A DNA stretch of 64,000 nt from Pseudomonas sp. sp1636 (GTDB taxonomy: Bacteria > Pseudomonadota > Gammaproteobacteria > Pseudomonadales > Pseudomonadaceae), in NCBI RefSeq assembly GCF_030376615.1, contig NZ_JARRAB010000010.1, positions 1-64,000 of the forward strand, in the 5' to 3' direction. A program made the translations under genes and the position numbers. Under the pieces are notes generated by a model. The model saw only the letters and a program-made list of their open reading frames with translations, was not told the DNA's origin and made no database searches. This document shows positions 29,260-39,403 of the stretch, piece by piece (the stretch's first letter is position 1; every line of letters begins with the position of its first letter).

Positions 29260-29532
29260 ATGGATTGGATGGCTTGGACTCTGCCCACCGCACTGTTTTT
29301 CGGTGCTATCGCGCTGCTGCTGGCCGGCATGACGCTGTGGGAGTTGCGCTCGCCCTGTGCCGAGCGCGCAGGTTTTCTGCCGATCAGCACCACCCGTGGC
29401 GATCGACTGTTTATTGGTCTGCTTGGAAGCGCCTACCTGCATTTGCTGGTGGTTGGCGTGACCGATTGGAGTGTCTGGATAGCCTCGGCGCTGTCCTTGT
29501 TATGGCTGTTTGCAGTGATGCGTTGGGGCTGA
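29260..29532 (+). CDS. DUF2160 small membrane protein of the importer operon
   Basis: 90 residues with two or three hydrophobic segments (LPTALFFGAIALLLAGMTLW near the N-terminus, WIASALSLLWLFAVM at the end) and the central motif CAERAGFLPISTTRGDRLFIG. This is the DUF2160 family, found inside GlpSTPQV-like operons between the permeases and the binding protein. Role unknown; an accessory subunit of the transporter is likely from its constant position. AGGAGCGAAACG precedes the ATG. Confidence 0.85.
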   Translation: MDWMAWTLPTALFFGAIALLLAGMTLWELRSPCAERAGFLPISTTRGDRLFIGLLGSAYLHLLVVGVTDWSVWIASALSLLWLFAVMRWG

Positions 29533-29579
29533 GCCGTTTTCCGCTTTGCCTCGCCCTAAACTCTGAGATGGAGGTCTCT

Positions 29580-31322
29580 ATGCTCGACAATAACAACAAA
29601 ACCCGACATAGCATGGCGTTGGCTGCCTTGCTGGCGTTGTCCGGATTGAGCGGCGCGGCCTGGGCCGACGCCTATGAGGATGCGGCGAAAAAATGGATCG
29701 CCGCGGAGTTCAATCCCTCGACCCTGACTCCCGAGCAGCAGCTTGCAGAGTTGCAATGGTTCATCAAGGCCGCCGAGCCGTTTCGTGGCATGAGTATCAG
29801 TGTGGCCTCGGAAACCATCGCCACCCACGAGTACGAGTCCAAGGTGCTGGCCAAGGCCTTTAGCGAAATTACCGGCATCCAGCTCAAGCATGACCTGATG
29901 CAGGAAGGTGATGTGGTCGAGAAGCTGCAGACCCAGATGCAGTCGGACAAGAACATCTACGACGGCTACATCAACGACTCCGACCTGATCGGCACCCATT
30001 TTCGCTACGGCAAGGCGGTGTCGCTGACCGACATGATGGCTGGTGACGGCAAGGACTTCACTTCGCCGACCCTGGATCTGCCCGATTTTATCGGCCTGTC
30101 CTTTACCACGGCACCGGACGGCAAGCTCTATCAGCTGCCTGATCAGCAATTTGCCAACCTTTACTGGTTCCGTGCCGACTGGTTCGAGCGCCCGGAGCTG
30201 AAAGCCAAGTTCAAGGAACTCTATGGCTATGAGCTGGGGGTTCCGGTCAACTGGTCGGCTTATGAAGATATCGCCGAGTTCTTCTCCGAGAAGGTCAAGG
30301 AGATCGACGGTCAGCGCATCTATGGTCATATGGATTACGGCAAAAAAGACCCGTCCCTGGGCTGGCGCTTCACCGATGCCTGGTTCTCCATGGCCGGCGG
30401 TGGCGACAAGGGCCTGCCCAATGGCCTGCCGGTGGACGAGTGGGGCATTCGCGTCGACGGCTGCCGACCGGTCGGTTCCAGCGTCGCCCGTGGCGGCGAC
30501 ACCAATGGCCCGGCGGCGGTCTTCGCGACCACCAAGTACGTCGACTGGATGCGCCAGTACGCGCCACCCGAAGCCCAAGGCATGACCTTCTCGGAGTCGG
30601 GGCCGGTGCCGGCGCAAGGCAACATTGCTCAGCAAATCTTCTGGTACACCGCCTTTACTGCAGATATGACCAAGCCTGGCTTGCCAGTGGTCAATGACGA
30701 CGGCACGCCTAAATGGCGCATGGCGCCGTCGCCGAAAGGGCCGTATTGGGAAGAGGGCATGAAGCTCGGTTATCAGGACGCCGGTTCCTGGACCTTCCTC
30801 AAGTCCACCCCGGACAAGCAGCGTCTGGCCGCCTGGCTGTATGCGCAGTTCGTTACCTCCAAGACCGTATCGCTGAAGAAGACTCTGGTCGGCCTGACGC
30901 CGATTCGCGAGTCTGATATCAGCTCGCAAGCCATGACCGACGCAGCGCCGAAGCTGGGTGGTCTGGTCGAGTTCTATCGCAGCCCGGCGCGGGTGCAGTG
31001 GACACCGACCGGCACCAACGTGCCTGACTACCCGCGTCTGGCCCAGTTGTGGTGGCAGTTCATCGCCGAGGCGGCCAGTGGCGACAAGACTCCACAGCAG
31101 GCGCTGGATGGCTTGGCTGCCGCTCAGGACACCATGTTAGGGCGTCTGGAGCGCTCCGGCGTGCTGGGTGAGTGCGGGCCGAAACTAAACGAGCCGCGCG
31201 ACCCGCAATACTGGCTGGATCAGCCGGGGGCGCCCAAGCCGAAACTGGCTAACGAGAAGCCGAAGGGGGAAACGATCAATTACGAGGAGCTGCTCAAGTC
31301 CTGGGAGCAGGCGCGTAACTGA
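29580..31322 (+). CDS. ABC importer substrate-binding protein, GlpV-like
   Basis: 580-residue periplasmic solute-binding protein, large for its class but normal for the GlpV group. A signal peptide (hydrophobic LAALLALSGLSGAAWA) is cleaved near residue 30. The type 2 binding-protein fold follows, with segments such as NIYDGYINDSDLIGTHFRYG and GKLYQLPDQQFANLYWFRAD. The ATG at 29580 has GGAGG just ahead. It is the last gene of the operon, before a strong two-way terminator. In rhizobia such proteins bind glycerol; whether this one does is unproved. Confidence 0.92.
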   Translation: MLDNNNKTRHSMALAALLALSGLSGAAWADAYEDAAKKWIAAEFNPSTLTPEQQLAELQWFIKAAEPFRGMSISVASETIATHEYESKVLAKAFSEITGIQLKHDLMQEGDVVEKLQTQMQSDKNIYDGYINDSDLIGTHFRYGKAVSLTDMMAGDGKDFTSPTLDLPDFIGLSFTTAPDGKLYQLPDQQFANLYWFRADWFERPELKAKFKELYGYELGVPVNWSAYEDIAEFFSEKVKEIDGQRIYGHMDYGKKDPSLGWRFTDAWFSMAGGGDKGLPNGLPVDEWGIRVDGCRPVGSSVARGGDTNGPAAVFATTKYVDWMRQYAPPEAQGMTFSESGPVPAQGNIAQQIFWYTAFTADMTKPGLPVVNDDGTPKWRMAPSPKGPYWEEGMKLGYQDAGSWTFLKSTPDKQRLAAWLYAQFVTSKTVSLKKTLVGLTPIRESDISSQAMTDAAPKLGGLVEFYRSPARVQWTPTGTNVPDYPRLAQLWWQFIAEAASGDKTPQQALDGLAAAQDTMLGRLERSGVLGECGPKLNEPRDPQYWLDQPGAPKPKLANEKPKGETINYEELLKSWEQARN

Positions 31323-31339
31323 AGCCATGGTTGTGCAAT

Positions 31340-31371
31340 AAAAAACGGCACCCACGGGTGCCGTTTTTTAT
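31340..31371. terminator. bidirectional rho-independent terminator
   Basis: Stem ACGGCACCC/GGGTGCCGT with a 3-nt loop, flanked by A-runs on the left and T-runs on the right. It can therefore stop both the ABC operon (plus) and folD (minus), which converge here. Confidence 0.9.
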
Positions 31372-31383
31372 GCGGTTGCGCAC

Positions 31384-32238
31384 TTACTTGTGCAGGTGCT
31401 CGGCCGCGTGCAGGGTGTTTTCCAGCAAGCAGGCGCGGGTCATGGGGCCAACGCCGCCCGGCACCGGAGTGATCCAGCCGGCGCGGGGCAGGGCGCTGTC
31501 ATACTCCACGTCGCCGGTCAGTTTGCCGTCTGCCTGGCGGTTGATCCCCACATCGATAACGATGGCGCCTGGCTTGATCCATTCCCCCTTTACCAGGCCC
31601 GGTTTGCCGGCGGCGACCACTACTATGTCGGCTTGCGCCACATGGCAGGCCAGTTCCTTGGTGAAGCGGTGGGTGATGGTGACGGTGCAACCGGCCAGCA
31701 GCAGTTCCATGGCCATGGGCCGGCCGACGATGTTCGATGCGCCCACTACCACGGCATGCAGGCCATACAGATCGACGCCGGTGCTGTGCAGCAGGGTCAT
31801 GATGCCTTGCGGCGTGCAGGGCCGCAGCAATGGCATGCGTTGGGCCAGGCGACCAATGTTGTAGGGGTGGAATCCGTCGACATCTTTATCCGGGCGGATG
31901 TGTTCGAGCAATAAAGATGCATCCAGGTTTTCCGGCAGCGGTAGCTGCACAAGAATGCCGTCAATAGTCGGGTCATCGTTCAGCCGTTCGATCAGCGCCA
32001 GCAGCTCGGCTTGGCTGGTGCTGGCGGAAAGGTCGTAGGCCTGGGAAACAAAGCCGACTTCTTCGCAGTCTTTGCGCTTGTGTGAGACGTAGACCTGAGA
32101 GGCAGGATCGCTGCCGACCAGGATCACCGCGAGGCCGGGTGCTCGCAGGCCTTGTTGGCGCCTTTCGGCAACCCGTTTGGCGATCTGCTGGCGGAGGCTG
32201 GCGGCGATCGCTTTGCCATCGATCAGTTGTGCGGTCAT
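31384..32238 (-). CDS. folD: bifunctional methylenetetrahydrofolate dehydrogenase / methenyltetrahydrofolate cyclohydrolase
   Basis: Interconverts methylene-, methenyl- and 10-formyl-tetrahydrofolate. 284 residues, normal length. Motifs: catalytic Lys in [14 protein letters not shown], the folate-site stretch [11 protein letters not shown] and PCTPQGIM, the NADP site [13 protein letters not shown], and the C-terminal [11 protein letters not shown]. It converges on the ABC operon; the tRNA cluster lies upstream of its start. Confidence 0.97.
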   Translation of the reverse strand: MTAQLIDGKAIAASLRQQIAKRVAERRQQGLRAPGLAVILVGSDPASQVYVSHKRKDCEEVGFVSQAYDLSASTSQAELLALIERLNDDPTIDGILVQLPLPENLDASLLLEHIRPDKDVDGFHPYNIGRLAQRMPLLRPCTPQGIMTLLHSTGVDLYGLHAVVVGASNIVGRPMAMELLLAGCTVTITHRFTKELACHVAQADIVVVAAGKPGLVKGEWIKPGAIVIDVGINRQADGKLTGDVEYDSALPRAGWITPVPGGVGPMTRACLLENTLHAAEHLHK

Positions 32239-32370
32239 TGCGCTTGGTTAACCATTGAAAAGGATTGAAAAAGGACGCGCATTCTCGCATGGCGAAACCC
32301 TGGGGCAAAGGCGCGTACTGGGGTTTTCGCGTAACTCCTTTATATAGCTGAATTTTTTTAGTATTCCCTG

Positions 32371-32397
32371 TTGACGTGCTGGCGGCGCCTCTATAAC
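32371..32397 (+). promoter_or_regulatory. promoter of the tRNA-Arg/His unit (candidate)
   Basis: TTGACG at 32371-32376 and TATAAC at 32392-32397 with a 15-nt spacer (16 if the -10 is shifted by one), followed by a GC-rich discriminator (CGCCCCGC) as is common for stable RNA promoters. It lies about 105 nt upstream of tRNA-Arg. Confidence 0.55.
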
Positions 32398-32508
32398 ATT
32401 CGCCCCGCTTGTCGAGCACAGCCAGTCGCTGGGTAAGACGGCAAATGCAGAGGTCGCAAGATTTTTGCTGAAGCCGAAAGCTTTAAGTCTGCAGTTGCAG
32501 ATGGATAG

Positions 32509-32585
32509 GCGCCCGTAGCTCAGCTGGATAGAGCATCCGCCTTCTAAGCGGATGGTCGCAGGTTCGAGTCCTGCCGGGCGTGCCA
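32509..32585 (+). tRNA. tRNA-Arg (anticodon TCT)
   Basis: 77 nt with encoded CCA. Acceptor GCGCCCG pairs with CGGGCGT (first pair G-U); D-arm GCTC/GAGC; anticodon loop CTTCTAA gives UCU; T-loop TTCGAGT. Discriminator G. Confidence 0.97.
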
Positions 32586-32619
32586 TTTGGCAGCTTTGGC
32601 GCAAGTAACATGCAATATG

Positions 32620-32695
32620 GTGGGCGTAGCTCAGTTGGTAGAGCACAGGATTGTGACTCCTGTTGTCGTGGGTTCGATCCCCATCGTCCACCCCA
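32620..32695 (+). tRNA. tRNA-His (anticodon GTG)
   Basis: 76 nt with encoded CCA. Acceptor GTGGGCG pairs with CGTCCAC; anticodon loop TTGTGAC gives GUG; discriminator C. A G at 32619 supplies the extra 5' G(-1) typical of histidine tRNA. Confidence 0.97.
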
Positions 32696-32702
32696 TATTA
32701 AA

Positions 32703-32731
32703 AGGCGCCAGGTCAAAAGCCTGGCGTTTTT
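32703..32731 (+). terminator. rho-independent terminator between tRNA-His and tRNA-Leu
   Basis: Stem CGCCAGG/CCTGGCG (32706-32712, 32720-32726), a 7-nt loop and a following T-run. It would end the tRNA-Arg/His transcript before tRNA-Leu. Confidence 0.75.
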
Positions 32732-32748
32732 GTTTGAAGCCTTACCAC

Positions 32749-32833
32749 GCGGACGTGGTGGAATTGGTAGACACACTGGATTTAGGTTCCAGCGCCGCAA
32801 GGTGTGAGAGTTCGAGTCTCTCCGTCCGCACCA
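32749..32833 (+). tRNA. tRNA-Leu (anticodon TAG)
   Basis: 85 nt, long variable arm as in class II tRNAs, encoded CCA. Acceptor GCGGACG pairs with CGTCCGC; the anticodon loop with TAG sits in the stem CTGGA/TCCAG; T-loop TTCGAGT; discriminator A. Confidence 0.97.
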
Positions 32834-32870
32834 TCTTTTAGCTCCCTCCCGTTTGCCGCTAGCATCTAGG

Positions 32871-32899
32871 GTGACTTCTGCAAATTGACCCTCTAGAAT
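32871..32899 (+). promoter_or_regulatory. promoter candidate for tig
   Basis: GTGACT (32871-32876), a 17-nt spacer and TAGAAT (32894-32899), about 60 nt upstream of the tig start. Both boxes are imperfect, so this is a weak call. Confidence 0.35.
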
Positions 32900-32960
32900 G
32901 CATGCCCTTGATTCGGGGCCGGTAAACGGCCGGCCTATGTCTGTGCAACGAGGAATACCC

Positions 32961-34271
32961 ATGCAAGTTTCTGTTGAAAGCACTTCTGCTCTTGAGCGTC
33001 GCATGACCGTCGGCGTTCCCGTCGAGCGCATCGAGACTGAAGTCAACAAGCGTCTGCAGCAGACTGCCCGCAAGGCTAAAGTTGCTGGCTTCCGTCCTGG
33101 CAAGGTGCCGATGAGCGTCATTCGCCAGCGCTACGAAGATGCCGCTCGTCAGGAAGCCCTGGGCGACCTGATTCAGTCGACCTTTTACGAGGCCGTGGTC
33201 GAGCAGAAGCTCAATCCGGCTGGTTCTCCGGCCGTCGAGCCGAAAACCTTCGAGAAGGGCAAGGATCTGGAATACGTCGCGACTTTCGAGGTTTTCCCGG
33301 AATTCCAAGTGACTGGCCTCGAGACCATTGCCATCGAGCGTTTGCAGGCTGATGTGGCTGATGTCGATGTGGACAACATGCTGGAAATTCTGCGCAAGCA
33401 GAATACTCGCTTCGAAGTGGCCGAGCGCGCCGCCGAAACTGGCGACCAGTTGAATATCGATTTCGTGGGCAAGATCGACGGCGAAGCCTTCGCAGGCGGT
33501 TCTGCCACTGGTTCTCAGCTGGTTCTGGGCTCTGGTCGCATGATTCCTGGCTTTGAAGACGCCTTGGTCGGCGCCAAGGCCGGTGATGTGCGAGTAATCA
33601 ATCCGGTGTTCCCGGAGGATTACCAGAATCTGGATCTGGCCGGCAAAACTGCCGAGTTCAGCGTTACCGTGAACAGTGTTTCCGCTCCCCAGCTGCCTGA
33701 GCTCAACGACGAGTTCTTCGCTCAGTTCGGTGTCAAGGAAGGCGGCCTGGAAGGCTTCCGCGCTGAAGTGCGCAAGAACATGGAGCGCGAACTGCGTCAG
33801 GCCATCAAGTCCAAGGTGAAGAACCAGGTGATGGACGGTCTGCTCGCTGCCAACCCGATCGAGGTGCCCAAGTCTCTGATTGGTAACGAAGTCAATCGTC
33901 TGCGCGTACAGGCTGTGCAGCAGTTCGGCGGCAACATCAAGCCCGAACAACTGCCGGCGGAGCTGTTCGAAGAACAAGCCAAGCGTCGCGTTGTGCTGGG
34001 TCTGATCGTTGCCGAGGTGGTCAAGCAGTTCGAGCTCAAGCCCGACGATGTCCGCGTGCGCGAAATGATCCAGGAAATGGCCTCGGCTTATCAAGAGCCC
34101 GAGCAGGTCGTGGCCTGGTACTACAAAAACGACCAGCAAATGAACGAGGTTCGTTCGGTTGTGCTGGAAGAGCAAGTTGTAGATACTGTTTTGCAGAAGG
34201 CCAATGTGACCGACAAAGCGGTCTCTTACGAAGAAGCTGTCAAGCCGGTGGAAGCTCCGCAAGCCGCCTGA
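32961..34271 (+). CDS. tig: trigger factor, ribosome-bound chaperone and peptidyl-prolyl isomerase
   Basis: 436 residues, normal length. The N-terminal ribosome-binding domain has the signature [12 protein letters not shown] (about 43-54). The FKBP-type isomerase domain (about 150-245) contains [14 protein letters not shown] and [15 protein letters not shown], and the helical C-terminal chaperone domain follows. The ATG at 32961 (CGAGGAATACCC before it) gives the family N-terminus MQVSVES; the frame is open further upstream. Neighbours clpP, clpX and lon form the usual proteostasis block. Confidence 0.97.
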   Translation: MQVSVESTSALERRMTVGVPVERIETEVNKRLQQTARKAKVAGFRPGKVPMSVIRQRYEDAARQEALGDLIQSTFYEAVVEQKLNPAGSPAVEPKTFEKGKDLEYVATFEVFPEFQVTGLETIAIERLQADVADVDVDNMLEILRKQNTRFEVAERAAETGDQLNIDFVGKIDGEAFAGGSATGSQLVLGSGRMIPGFEDALVGAKAGDVRVINPVFPEDYQNLDLAGKTAEFSVTVNSVSAPQLPELNDEFFAQFGVKEGGLEGFRAEVRKNMERELRQAIKSKVKNQVMDGLLAANPIEVPKSLIGNEVNRLRVQAVQQFGGNIKPEQLPAELFEEQAKRRVVLGLIVAEVVKQFELKPDDVRVREMIQEMASAYQEPEQVVAWYYKNDQQMNEVRSVVLEEQVVDTVLQKANVTDKAVSYEEAVKPVEAPQAA

Positions 34272-34295
34272 TTTCTTTACCTCGTTCGAGCACAC

Positions 34296-34323
34296 CATAA
34301 GCCAGCCACCGTGCTGGCTTATG
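34296..34323 (+). terminator. tig-clpP intergenic hairpin
   Basis: Perfect 11-bp inverted repeat CATAAGCCAGC-N6-GCTGGCTTATG followed by a short T-poor tail (CGTATTTG). It can partly end or process the tig message ahead of clpP; without a strong T-run it may be an attenuator or a processing site. Confidence 0.5.
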
Positions 34324-34363
34324 CGTATTTGATACATGACTGTTTAGGGAGCGAGTGCAAGAA

Positions 34364-35005
34364 ATGTCCCGCAATCCTTTTATGCAACAAATGCCAGATA
34401 TCCAGGCCGCTGGCGGCTTGGTGCCCATGGTCATCGAGCAAACGGCCCGCGGTGAGCGCGCCTATGACATCTACTCGCGCCTGCTCAAGGAGCGCGTGAT
34501 CTTCCTGATCGGCCCGGTCGAAGACTATATGGCCAATCTGGTAGCCGCGCAGCTGTTGTTCCTGGAAGCGGAAAATCCGGACAAGGACATCCATCTGTAC
34601 ATCAACTCGCCAGGTGGTTCGGTGACCGCGGGTATGTCGATCTACGACACCATGCAGTTCATTCGGCCCGATGTGTCGACTATCTGCATCGGCCAGGCGT
34701 GCAGCATGGGTGCCTTGCTGCTGACTGCCGGTGCTGCCGGCAAGCGTTTCTGTTTGCCGCACTCGCGGATGATGATCCATCAGCCGCTGGGTGGCTTCCA
34801 GGGCCAGGCCTCGGATATCGAGATTCATGCTCGCGAAATCCTGACCATCCGTGATCGCCTGAACAACGTGCTGGCGGGTCACACCGGTCAGCCGCTGGAT
34901 GTTATTGCGCGTGATACCGATCGCGATAATTTCATGAGCGGTGAGACGGCGGTTGCTTATGGCCTTATCGACAAGGTTCTCGATAAGCGCCTGGCTTCCA
35001 GCTAA
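34364..35005 (+). CDS. clpP: ATP-dependent Clp protease proteolytic subunit
   Basis: Serine peptidase of 213 residues forming the tetradecamer that degrades substrates delivered by ClpX or ClpA. The catalytic triad is visible: Ser114 in [10 protein letters not shown], His139 in MMIHQPLGG and Asp188 in the ARDTDRD stretch, with the spacings of E. coli ClpP. The ATG at 34364 (MSRNPF) fits the pseudomonad N-terminus; a GTG three codons earlier sits too close to the GGAG site. clpX follows after 109 nt. Confidence 0.97.
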   Translation: MSRNPFMQQMPDIQAAGGLVPMVIEQTARGERAYDIYSRLLKERVIFLIGPVEDYMANLVAAQLLFLEAENPDKDIHLYINSPGGSVTAGMSIYDTMQFIRPDVSTICIGQACSMGALLLTAGAAGKRFCLPHSRMMIHQPLGGFQGQASDIEIHAREILTIRDRLNNVLAGHTGQPLDVIARDTDRDNFMSGETAVAYGLIDKVLDKRLASS

Positions 35006-35114
35006 TTCGCGCCGAGCGTGCATGGCCGACTTGCAGTCGGTCGCATTGCGGGCTTGAAAATGCCCGCGTTTGCCTCCATCTTGTTTTTCAAGCCTACCGT
35101 ATTGGATTGATCGA

Positions 35115-36395
35115 ATGACTGACACCCGCAATGGCGAGGACAACGGCAAGCTGCTTTATTGCTCCTTCTGCGGCAAAAGCCAGCATGAAGTACGCAAATT
35201 GATTGCCGGCCCCTCGGTCTTTATCTGCGACGAGTGCGTCGACCTGTGCAACGACATCATCCGCGAGGAGGTGCAGGAAGCCCAGGCCGAGAGCAGCGCG
35301 CACAAACTGCCTGCGCCAAAGGAAATCAGCACCATCCTCGATCAGTATGTGATCGGTCAGGAGCGGGCGAAGAAAGTATTGGCCGTGGCGGTATACAACC
35401 ACTACAAGCGTCTTAATCAGCGCGAGAAGAAGGACGATGTCGAGCTGGGCAAGAGCAATATCCTGCTGATCGGTCCGACCGGTTCGGGTAAAACCTTGCT
35501 GGCCGAAACCCTGGCGCGCTTGCTCAACGTGCCGTTCACCATCGCCGACGCCACCACCCTCACCGAAGCCGGCTATGTGGGTGAGGACGTCGAAAACATC
35601 ATCCAGAAGCTGCTGCAGAAGTGCGATTACGATGTGGAAAAGGCCCAGATGGGTATCGTCTATATCGATGAAATCGACAAGATCTCGCGCAAATCCGACA
35701 ACCCCTCGATCACCCGTGACGTGTCGGGCGAGGGGGTGCAGCAAGCCCTGCTGAAACTGATCGAGGGCACCGTGGCCTCGGTTCCTCCGCAGGGTGGACG
35801 CAAGCATCCACAGCAGGAATTCTTGCAGGTCGATACGCGCAATATCCTGTTTATCTGCGGCGGCGCTTTCTCTGGGCTGGAAAAAGTCATCCAGGGCCGT
35901 TCGACCAAGGGTGGTATCGGCTTCAATGCCGAGGTTCGCAGTAAGGATCTGGGTAAGAAGATTGGTGAGTCGCTGCGCGCAGTCGAGCCGGACGATCTGG
36001 TTAAATTTGGCTTGATTCCGGAGTTCGTCGGTCGCTTGCCGGTTATCGCCACTCTCGACGAGTTGGATGAAGCTGCGCTCATGCAGATTCTCACCGAGCC
36101 GAAGAATGCCCTGACCAAGCAATATGCCAAGCTTTTCGAGATGGAAGGCGTCGACCTGGAGTTCCGTCCCGATGCGTTGCAATCCGTAGCGCGCAAGGCT
36201 TTGGAACGCAAGACCGGGGCTCGTGGTTTGCGCTCGATCCTCGAGGGTATTCTGCTCGATACCATGTACGAGATTCCCTCGCAGTCGGAGGTCAGCAAGG
36301 TGGTTGTCGATGAGAGTGTTGTCGATGGCTCATCCAAGCCCCTGTTGATTTACGAGAATAGCGAACCTGTTGCCAAGGCCGCGCCTGACGCGTAA
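35115..36395 (+). CDS. clpX: ATP-dependent Clp protease ATP-binding subunit ClpX
   Basis: 426-residue unfoldase. The N-terminal zinc-binding domain has four cysteines (CSFCGK...CDECVDLC, about 15-40). The AAA+ core carries Walker A GPTGSGKT, the pore motif GYVGED, Walker [11 protein letters not shown] and the ClpP-contact loop IGFNAE. The start at 35115 gives [16 protein letters not shown], the normal N-terminus. A strong terminator follows. Confidence 0.97.
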   Translation: MTDTRNGEDNGKLLYCSFCGKSQHEVRKLIAGPSVFICDECVDLCNDIIREEVQEAQAESSAHKLPAPKEISTILDQYVIGQERAKKVLAVAVYNHYKRLNQREKKDDVELGKSNILLIGPTGSGKTLLAETLARLLNVPFTIADATTLTEAGYVGEDVENIIQKLLQKCDYDVEKAQMGIVYIDEIDKISRKSDNPSITRDVSGEGVQQALLKLIEGTVASVPPQGGRKHPQQEFLQVDTRNILFICGGAFSGLEKVIQGRSTKGGIGFNAEVRSKDLGKKIGESLRAVEPDDLVKFGLIPEFVGRLPVIATLDELDEAALMQILTEPKNALTKQYAKLFEMEGVDLEFRPDALQSVARKALERKTGARGLRSILEGILLDTMYEIPSQSEVSKVVVDESVVDGSSKPLLIYENSEPVAKAAPDA

Positions 36396-36416
36396 AGCAT
36401 GCTTGTTACATGGTGA

Positions 36417-36447
36417 AAGCAAGGGGCCTGCGGGCCCCTTTGCTTTT
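36417..36447 (+). terminator. rho-independent terminator after clpX
   Basis: Stem AAAGCAAGGGGCC/GGCCCCTTTGCTTT with a 4-nt loop and one bulge, 22 nt after the clpX stop, ending in a T-rich tail. It separates clpX from lon. Confidence 0.8.
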
Positions 36448-36459
36448 GCAGTCGGAACG

Positions 36460-36489
36460 CTTGTTTTTTGCTGGGGCTACCCCCATCTT
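36460..36489 (+). promoter_or_regulatory. heat-shock (sigma-32) promoter of lon, candidate
   Basis: CTTGTTT (36460-36466), a 14-nt spacer and CCCCATCTT (36481-36489). The -10 matches the sigma-32 consensus CCCCATNT and the -35 keeps CTTG. It lies about 60 nt upstream of lon, a known heat-shock gene. Confidence 0.7.
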
Positions 36490-36548
36490 AGGGTGAAGGG
36501 TTATCCCATCTATTTAAGGCCTAATGGGCCGCTGTAGAGCCGAAAATC

Positions 36549-38945
36549 ATGAAGACAACCATCGAATTGCCTCTCCTTCCGCTACGCGATGTCGTGGTCT
36601 ATCCGCACATGGTGATCCCGCTGTTCGTCGGGCGCGAGAAATCCATCGAGGCCCTAGAGGCCGCGATGACCGGGGAGAAGCAAATTCTGCTGCTCGCCCA
36701 GAAAAATCCTGCGGACGATGATCCCGGCGAGGACGGACTCTACCGTGTGGGAACCGTGGCGACGGTATTGCAACTGCTGAAACTGCCCGATGGCACCGTG
36801 AAGGTGCTGGTCGAGGGTGAGCAGCGCGGGGCGGTCGAACGTTTTATCGAAGTGGATGGCCACTGCCGCGCCGAAGTGCAGTTGATCGACGAAGTCGATG
36901 CGCCGGGACGTGAGTCCGAGGTGCTTGTCCGTAGCCTGCTCAGTCAATTCGAACAGTATGTGCAGCTGGGGAAAAAGGTTCCGCCGGAGGTGCTGTCCTC
37001 GCTCAATAGTATCGATGAGCCGAGTCGTCTGGTTGACACCATGGCGGCGCACATGACGCTGAAAATCGAGCAGAAACAAGAAATTCTGGAAATCACAGAG
37101 TTGCCGGCGCGGGTTGAGCATGTGCTCGCCCTGCTGGATGCCGAGATCGATCTGCTGCAGGTCGAAAAGCGCATTCGCGGTCGGGTCAAGAAGCAGATGG
37201 AGCGCAGTCAGCGCGAGTACTACTTGAATGAGCAGATGAAAGCCATTCAGAAAGAGCTCGGCGACAGTGAAGAAGGCCACAATGAGCTGGATGAGCTGAA
37301 AAAGCGCATCGAGAATGGTGGCTTGAGCAAAGAGGCCTATGGCAAGGCCCAGACCGAACTGAACAAGCTCAAGCAAATGTCGCCCATGTCGGCCGAAGCC
37401 ACGGTGGTGCGCTCCTATATCGACTGGCTGGTGAATGTACCGTGGACGGCTCGGAGCAAGGTGCGCCTGGATCTGGCCCGCGCCGAGGCTATCCTGGATG
37501 CCGATCACTACGGTCTCGATGAGGTCAAGGAGCGTATCCTTGAGTACCTCGCCGTGCAGAAGCGAGTGAAGAAGATCAAGGGGCCGGTATTGTGCCTGGT
37601 CGGGCCGCCAGGTGTGGGCAAGACTTCGTTGGCAGAGTCCATCGCGCACGCCACCAATCGTAAGTTTGTGCGTATGGCGCTCGGCGGCGTGCGCGACGAG
37701 GCCGAAATTCGTGGACACCGGCGTACCTATATTGGCTCGATGCCCGGTCGCCTGATCCAGAAAATGACCAAGGTCGGCGTGCGCAACCCCTTGTTCCTGC
37801 TCGATGAAATCGACAAGATGGGCCAGGACATGCGCGGCGATCCGGCTTCCGCGCTGCTCGAGGTGCTCGATCCTGAGCAGAACCACAATTTCAATGACCA
37901 TTACCTGGAGGTCGACTACGACCTCTCCGATGTGATGTTCCTCTGTACCGCCAACTCGATGAATATTCCGGCAGCTTTGCTGGATCGCATGGAGGTGATC
38001 CGTCTTCCTGGCTATACGGAAGACGAGAAGATCAATATCGCCATCAAGTACCTGGCGCCCAAGCAGATCCAGGCCAATGGCCTGAAAAAGGGCGAGCTGA
38101 CTCTCGAGCGCGAAGCCATTCGCGACATCATCCGCTACTACACCCGCGAGGCGGGCGTGCGCAGCCTTGAGCGGCAAATTGCCAAGGTCTGCCGTAAGGC
38201 GGTGAAGGAGCACAGCCTGGAAAAACGCTTTGAGGTGTTGGTGACGGCGGGCTCGCTGGAACATTTCCTCGGCGTGCACAAGCACCGTTATGGCTTGGCG
38301 GAGCAGCAAGATCAGATCGGTCAGGTGACCGGACTGGCCTGGACTCAGGTGGGTGGCGAGTTGCTGACCATCGAGGCCGCCGTGGTGCCGGGCAAGGGGC
38401 AGTTGATCAAGACCGGCTCGCTGGGCGATGTGATGCTCGAATCCATTACTGCGGCCCAGACCGTGGTGCGTAGCCGGGCGAAAAGCCTGGGAGTCCCTCT
38501 GGACTTCTATGAGAAGCGCGACATCCATATCCATATGCCGGAGGGGGCAACGCCGAAAGACGGCCCTAGCGCGGGCGTGGGGATGTGCACGGCGCTGGTC
38601 TCGGCCTTGACTCAAATTCCAGTGCGCGCAGATGTGGCCATGACCGGAGAAATCACCCTGCGCGGTCAAGTGTTGGCCATCGGTGGCTTGAAAGAAAAAC
38701 TCCTGGCTGCACATCGGGGGGGAATCAAAACCGTGATCATTCCGGAAGAGAATGTGCGCGATTTGAAAGAGATTCCGGAGAACATTAAGCAGGACTTGCA
38801 GATTAAACCGGTTAAATGGATTGACGAGGTCCTGCAAATTGCGCTGCAATACGCGCCGCAGCCCTTGCCTGATGCGGCTCCGGAGCTGGTTGCAAAGGAT
38901 GACAAGCGTGAGACTGATTCCAAGGGGCGAATTAGCACGCATTAG
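36549..38945 (+). CDS. lon: Lon ATP-dependent protease
   Basis: 798-residue homo-oligomeric protease that degrades misfolded and regulatory proteins. The N-terminal substrate domain ([20 protein letters not shown]) is followed by a coiled-coil stretch ([19 protein letters not shown]), a AAA+ core with Walker A GPPGVGKT and Walker [11 protein letters not shown], and a C-terminal Ser-Lys protease domain with the serine in [11 protein letters not shown]. Separate transcription is likely: a terminator lies upstream and a sigma-32-like promoter at 36460. Confidence 0.97.
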   Translation: MKTTIELPLLPLRDVVVYPHMVIPLFVGREKSIEALEAAMTGEKQILLLAQKNPADDDPGEDGLYRVGTVATVLQLLKLPDGTVKVLVEGEQRGAVERFIEVDGHCRAEVQLIDEVDAPGRESEVLVRSLLSQFEQYVQLGKKVPPEVLSSLNSIDEPSRLVDTMAAHMTLKIEQKQEILEITELPARVEHVLALLDAEIDLLQVEKRIRGRVKKQMERSQREYYLNEQMKAIQKELGDSEEGHNELDELKKRIENGGLSKEAYGKAQTELNKLKQMSPMSAEATVVRSYIDWLVNVPWTARSKVRLDLARAEAILDADHYGLDEVKERILEYLAVQKRVKKIKGPVLCLVGPPGVGKTSLAESIAHATNRKFVRMALGGVRDEAEIRGHRRTYIGSMPGRLIQKMTKVGVRNPLFLLDEIDKMGQDMRGDPASALLEVLDPEQNHNFNDHYLEVDYDLSDVMFLCTANSMNIPAALLDRMEVIRLPGYTEDEKINIAIKYLAPKQIQANGLKKGELTLEREAIRDIIRYYTREAGVRSLERQIAKVCRKAVKEHSLEKRFEVLVTAGSLEHFLGVHKHRYGLAEQQDQIGQVTGLAWTQVGGELLTIEAAVVPGKGQLIKTGSLGDVMLESITAAQTVVRSRAKSLGVPLDFYEKRDIHIHMPEGATPKDGPSAGVGMCTALVSALTQIPVRADVAMTGEITLRGQVLAIGGLKEKLLAAHRGGIKTVIIPEENVRDLKEIPENIKQDLQIKPVKWIDEVLQIALQYAPQPLPDAAPELVAKDDKRETDSKGRISTH

Positions 38946-38958
38946 CAGGGGGACTTTC

Positions 38959-38988
38959 TTGACACAATTTTAGAGCCCTTGTTATAAA
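38959..38988 (+). promoter_or_regulatory. strong sigma-70 promoter of hupB
   Basis: Consensus TTGACA (38959-38964) and TATAAA (38983-38988) with an 18-nt spacer (17 if read as TTATAA), about 95 nt upstream of hupB and directly after lon. Confidence 0.75.
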
Positions 38989-39081
38989 GCGGCTCTTATT
39001 GTGTAGGAAGACCATCCAGCATTCGTTTTGCTTACACTAAAAATCAAGAAACAAACTCAACAGAAATTAAGGGGACTTAGA

Positions 39082-39354
39082 GTGAACAAGTCGGAACTGA
39101 TCGATGCCATCGCTGCATCTGCTGATATCCCGAAAGCTGTTGCTGGCCGTGCGCTGGATGCAGTGATTGAATCTGTCACTGGCGCTCTGCAGGCTGGTGA
39201 TTCCGTTGTGCTGGTTGGTTTCGGTACCTTTGCGGTCAAGGATCGCGCTGCGCGTACTGGTCGCAATCCGCAAACTGGCAAGCCGATCAGCATTGCTGCC
39301 GCCAAGATCCCAGGTTTCAAGGCCGGTAAGGCACTTAAAGACGCCGTCAACTAA
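39082..39354 (+). CDS. hupB: DNA-binding protein HU-beta
   Basis: 90-residue nucleoid protein. The N-terminal dimerisation helices begin [16 protein letters not shown], and the DNA-binding arm includes [20 protein letters not shown]. The start is GTG at 39082 with AAGGGGAC upstream; an upstream open frame has no ribosome site. A near-consensus promoter precedes it. No terminator separates it from tRNA-Asp 49 nt downstream, so they may share a transcript. Confidence 0.96.
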   Translation: MNKSELIDAIAASADIPKAVAGRALDAVIESVTGALQAGDSVVLVGFGTFAVKDRAARTGRNPQTGKPISIAAAKIPGFKAGKALKDAVN

Positions 39355-39403
39355 GCGCCTTTCAGGCATTGCCCCAGCTCGGCTTAATTGCTGATCTGGC
39401 AGC

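Noticed and set aside
36654..38942. A 762-codon minus-strand frame opposite lon.
   Set aside because: Antisense to an unmistakable lon gene; the His/Leu/Gln-rich translation shows no domain.
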